From positions 5,390,481-5,454,480 of the forward strand of contig NZ_AP025591.1 in assembly GCF_023169945.1 (NCBI RefSeq): a DNA stretch of 64,000 nt. The letters are read 5' to 3'. Of the stretch, positions 61,549 to 64,000 are shown one piece after another (the stretch's first letter is position 1; each line of letters opens with the position of its first letter). The DNA is from Anaeromyxobacter oryzae. GTDB lineage: Bacteria; Myxococcota; Myxococcia; Myxococcales; Anaeromyxobacteraceae. Below the pieces are notes generated by a model. That model ran no database searches. It had not been told where the DNA came from and saw only the letters and a program-made list of their open reading frames with translations. The translations under genes were made by a program, and so were the position numbers.

Positions 61549-61821
61549 CTACTGCGATGTTTCCTCGAGGTGGACGGTTTGGCCTGGCTCCGGAACCAGC
61601 CGCTCGAAGTCAGACCATTGGCTGAGCCATGCGGTGACCTCGAGGCCTTCCTCCCCGAGGTTTTCCGAGTAGTCGGTGATGTGGACGCACTCCGTGTTGG
61701 CGGCCTCGCCCGACGACGTCTTCACGGAGAGGGGACAGGGCGTCGCGCTGTCGGGCGTACTCCGCGAGGAGCAGGCGACGCGCGTCAACGCGCTCAGGGC
61801 GCGTATCGAGCGATCAACCAT
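61549..61821 (-). CDS. hypothetical small protein
   Basis: About 90 residues from the ATG at 61821, overlapping the 3' end of the next gene by 28 bases. It has a Cys/Ser-rich N-terminus and an acidic Trp-containing C-terminal half (LEVTAWLSQWSDFERLVPEP). Composition is protein-like, but no family is recognised. It could be a small lipoprotein or a chance frame. Confidence 0.4.
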   Translation of the reverse strand: MVDRSIRALSALTRVACSSRSTPDSATPCPLSVKTSSGEAANTECVHITDYSENLGEEGLEVTAWLSQWSDFERLVPEPGQTVHLEETSQ

Positions 61822-62570
61822 GGCAGCCACAGCTCACTCTCGCCCCGCGCGTCCGATGCTGCGGGCTCGAGCAGCCGGCAGCACGCGAGCGCGTCATCGA
61901 GCGAGTCGATGAGGCCATCGGCGTTCCGAACGACGCTCGCATCTCGCAGGAGCTCTCCCTCGTCGATGTGGAGCGACTCTGGGCTGTTAAAGGTGCAGCC
62001 GACGGAGGCGACGAGGACCTCGTGTCCCAGCGGAATGCCCCCTCCCACGAGCGGTGAAGGGCGCATGCAGATCGCGCGATGGAGTGCGGTGGGGAGGGGT
62101 TCGTGACCGGCCTTCGGCGCGGATGGTGCGGACTTCTGGCAGAACGTGCTCACGAGTGTCTGGTGCAGGCCGACTCCCCAGAGCTCGAGATCGGCCGCGT
62201 TGCGCAGGAACGACCGCGCAGCGGCGCGGGCATCGTCCAGGTCGAAGAACAGATCCCACGCGCCGAACACCGAGCCGAAGGCAGCGTCCGCCCAGCTCAT
62301 CACCTGGTCGAGCTCGGCTTCGGCGATCCCGAACATCGCCGCTTCCCCGATCCGCCGCTCTCGCGCTTCGTTGCACCACGACAGCGCCCAGGTCTCGGGG
62401 AAGAAGCGGCGTTGCGAATGGTCGTGCGCCATGGACACGCGGCGCAGCTTTGTGCCGGTGCAGTCGTGGGCGCCGGTCCAGCGAGACACGAAGTAGCCAG
62501 CGGCCACGTAGCCTTGAAGGTTCGCGTTCACGCTCGAAGCGGAGTCCGGCATGTCCGGGGCGCTGACCAT
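61794..62570 (-). CDS. hypothetical protein, 258 residues, possibly frameshifted N-terminally
   Basis: A soluble protein with SWCNEARERRIGEAAMFGIA followed by WADAAFGSVFGAWDLFFDLD, AARSFLRNAADLELWGVGLH and CTFNSPESLHIDEGELLRDA. No family recognised. The N-terminal 60 residues fit better as a continuation of the small frame at 62528-62740, since LDTLNRLKWSAP in one frame meets SAPDMPDSASSVNAN in the other. If so the true gene starts near 62740 with a frameshift near 62550. Confidence 0.62.
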   Translation of the reverse strand: MVSAPDMPDSASSVNANLQGYVAAGYFVSRWTGAHDCTGTKLRRVSMAHDHSQRRFFPETWALSWCNEARERRIGEAAMFGIAEAELDQVMSWADAAFGSVFGAWDLFFDLDDARAAARSFLRNAADLELWGVGLHQTLVSTFCQKSAPSAPKAGHEPLPTALHRAICMRPSPLVGGGIPLGHEVLVASVGCTFNSPESLHIDEGELLRDASVVRNADGLIDSLDDALACCRLLEPAASDARGESELWLPWLIARYAP

Positions 62571-62740
62571 TTCAGCCGATTCAATGTGTCGAGCGCGCAG
62601 ATGGTCGGAACGTCCTTGAACCACACGGGCTCCGCGCGCACGATCACCCTGTAGGCAATCCTCCGCGAGAGCCCGAGCAATCGGAGGACCCGGTGCATCG
62701 CGGACGCCCAGAAGATCGGTTCTGGAAGAAAGAGGCGCAT
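62528..62740 (-). CDS. short ORF, possible 5' part of the frameshifted gene 61794-62570
   Basis: 70 codons from ATG 62740, five bases after the stop of the 124-residue gene upstream. The helical sequence MHRVLRLLGLSRRIAYRVIV then VWFKDVPTICALDTLNRLKW looks protein-like, whereas its last 12 residues (PRTCRTPLRA) are out-of-frame-like. This supports a frameshift joining it to the gene below. Confidence 0.45.
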   Translation of the reverse strand: MRLFLPEPIFWASAMHRVLRLLGLSRRIAYRVIVRAEPVWFKDVPTICALDTLNRLKWSAPRTCRTPLRA

Positions 62741-62745
62741 GTGAA

Positions 62746-63120
62746 TCAGCAGTACCGCCCCCGCGAGACGATGAAGTCGATCTCGCCGTACTCCTCCAAC
62801 CACTGAAAGCCGTTCTCGGTCGAGGGTTCCATGAACGGCTCCAAGAGCCCGAGCACGTAATCCAGAGAGTCCTTGGTGAGGCGCCACGTGAATGCGTTCC
62901 GCCCCGTGCGCCGGATCCCGGTCTCCCGCTTCGACCGCTGCACGAGGACCCGGCACTGATCGACGGCTTCGACGCCGGGGAACGTCGAAAGATCGACCCC
63001 CTGCTCCGTGAGGCTGGAGAGCGCCTCGGCGAGTGCGCGGACCACGTCGGCGCCACCGCCGTAGAGCAACAACGTCGGCTTTCGGTTGGGGGTCGCCTGG
63101 TCCAAGTACTCCAGCTTCAT
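62746..63120 (-). CDS. hypothetical protein, 124 residues
   Basis: Starts at ATG 63120 with GGAGGGAACCG. KLEYLDQATPNRKPTLLLYG then GADVVRALAEALSSLTEQGV and the C-terminal LDYVLGLLEPFMEPSTENGF then WLEEYGEIDFIVSRGRYC make a small alpha/beta protein. It has the size and charge of an immunity-type or antitoxin-type protein but no family could be named. It heads the minus-strand group down to 61549. Confidence 0.6.
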   Translation of the reverse strand: MKLEYLDQATPNRKPTLLLYGGGADVVRALAEALSSLTEQGVDLSTFPGVEAVDQCRVLVQRSKRETGIRRTGRNAFTWRLTKDSLDYVLGLLEPFMEPSTENGFQWLEEYGEIDFIVSRGRYC

Positions 63121-63259
63121 CGGTTCCCTCCGCCCCAGTCTACCGCGCCGCTCCGGCGACGGGCTCGTAGGTCCACCGTCAGATGGGACCCGCGCGCGAT
63201 CAGACCCGGGGGGCGCAGCTCGCACCGCCGTTTGACTGTCGGAGTGATAGCCTGACTAC

Positions 63260-63778
63260 ATGAAGACCTTCCTGGCCATCCTGCCCGCCGCGGCAGTCGT
63301 TCTCGCTTGCGGAGCCGACCACCCGCAAAGCTCGCTCCACGTTGACCTTCCCGGGACGGCGGTGGCGGTGACCGAGATCAGGACCAGCGGAGCGCCTCCC
63401 CCGGCCCCTGCTCGGGCCAGCGGCTCCGGTTTCACGGAGCCTGCGAGACTGGTCATCCGCTCCCAGGAGGAGTGGGCCAGCACCTGGGCGCTGATTCACG
63501 GCAGCGCGTCCACGTCGCCGCTGCCTCCGGTGGATTTCGGCGCGGACATGGTCGTCGTCGCGGCGACTGGGACGCGTGGCTCCACTGGCTACGACATCAC
63601 CATCCCTGACGCCGCGCTCGATGCGGGGACGCTCCGAGTCGGCGTCGTCGAGACGACCCCGGGGAGCGGCTGCGTCTTCGCGACCGTCCTCACCAGCCCC
63701 GTGGCGGCGGCGAGAGTCCCGCGCCATGACGGCCCGGTCGAGTTCGTGGACAAGACGGTCGCCATCGCGTGCCAGTGA
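63260..63778 (+). CDS. PrcB-like C-terminal domain lipoprotein
   Basis: 172 residues with a lipoprotein signal (LAILPAAAVVLACGAD, Cys17). The PrcB-type domain follows: VIRSQEEWASTWALIHG, FGADMVVVAATGTRGSTGYD and LRVGVVETTPGSGCVFATVL, then VPRHDGPVEFVDKTVAIAC. PrcB binds the PrtP protease complex in other bacteria; here it is only a fold-level match. Probably anchored in the outer membrane. Confidence 0.8.
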   Translation: MKTFLAILPAAAVVLACGADHPQSSLHVDLPGTAVAVTEIRTSGAPPPAPARASGSGFTEPARLVIRSQEEWASTWALIHGSASTSPLPPVDFGADMVVVAATGTRGSTGYDITIPDAALDAGTLRVGVVETTPGSGCVFATVLTSPVAAARVPRHDGPVEFVDKTVAIACQ

Positions 63779-64000
63779 TAGGTCGCCCCACGGTCCTGCC
63801 GCCCCGACGGGGGAGGCAGGCGAGGCGTCCCGCATGAGCCCGATGATTCGAAGGACGCTCCCCGGTCAAACCCGTGCGGCCACGACGCGCTCGCGCCAAG
63901 AGACGGACGGCCGGGCAACTGCGCTGCCGCATGAAGCGTGGAGCCGTGCGCGTGACGAGCGCCCCGCGCGCGCGGCGGCTCGGAAAGGGGACGCGTATGA
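63779..64000. other. 3' edge of window, no gene supported
   Basis: The last 222 bases hold no recognised gene. An ATG-containing frame at the very end (from about 63931) cannot be judged. Confidence 0.3.

Overview
The window is high-GC DNA (roughly 70% or more) that looks like Myxococcota, most likely an Anaeromyxobacter-type deltaproteobacterium. Pointers are the extreme GC bias, a cysteine-rich repeat lipoprotein of the myxobacterial NGAETxVDCGG type, many lipoproteins and secreted proteins of unknown function, a sigma-54 activator and small GG-leader peptides. Apart from infA, rsgA and a few metabolic enzymes it is mostly accessory chromosome. No rRNA, tRNA, CRISPR array, transposase or prophage module was recognised.

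Region 1 (1-2867): the 5' edge cuts a sigma-54 enhancer-binding regulator, followed by a class-C beta-lactamase-like hydrolase.

Region 2 (2855-11313, minus strand) is the most unusual locus: a compact seven-gene operon that looks like a RiPP pathway. In transcription order it encodes a 1177-residue surface lipoprotein, a 63-residue peptide with a lasso-type leader motif (YxxPxI then T), a TolB/PD40 beta-propeller lipoprotein, a radical SAM/SPASM enzyme, a lasso B2-type protease fused ahead of a PqqD-like recognition domain, a nucleotidyltransferase and an HPr-kinase-like kinase. Nearly all junctions overlap or are only a few bases long. The B1, B2, kinase and nucleotidyltransferase parts match the tailoring set of some lasso-peptide clusters, but the ATP-dependent lasso cyclase is missing and a radical SAM enzyme is present.

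Region 3 (11.6-17.1 kb): a Gly-rich secreted protein, a 60-residue double-glycine-leader peptide, small membrane proteins, an isoprenylcysteine-methyltransferase-like protein, an alpha/beta hydrolase and infA with a leader hairpin and a consensus -10 box.

Region 4 (17.4-35.9 kb): alanine aminotransferase, a histidine phosphatase, an exported arylsulfatase, an FMN reductase, a second GG-leader peptide beside a DrrAB-type ABC exporter, a quinone-reductase-like MDR protein, an exported protein, a lipoprotein plus DUF3943 pair, NnrS, a Nudix hydrolase with a divergent nitrilase-fold protein, rsgA and a GNAT acetyltransferase.

Region 5 (36-46.3 kb): an anchored alpha/beta hydrolase, the Cys-rich repeat lipoprotein, a CDF-like protein with an HMA-like N-terminus, a 517-residue protein with an HPr-like segment, epoxide hydrolase, GFA and VOC proteins, and a C-GCAxxG-C-C protein whose first Cys is an in-frame TGA followed by a SECIS-like hairpin, so probably a selenoprotein.

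Region 6 (46.5-64 kb): an acyl-CoA-binding protein, an ECF sigma/anti-sigma pair divergent from an MBL-fold protein, VOC and SnoaL proteins (one VOC truncated), methyltransferases, a winged-helix/alpha-beta-hydrolase fusion, an HxlR regulator facing an EthD gene across a perfect palindrome, zinc alcohol dehydrogenase, a hemerythrin-PAS protein, rhodanese, a group of unrecognised genes with a possible frameshift, and a PrcB-like lipoprotein.
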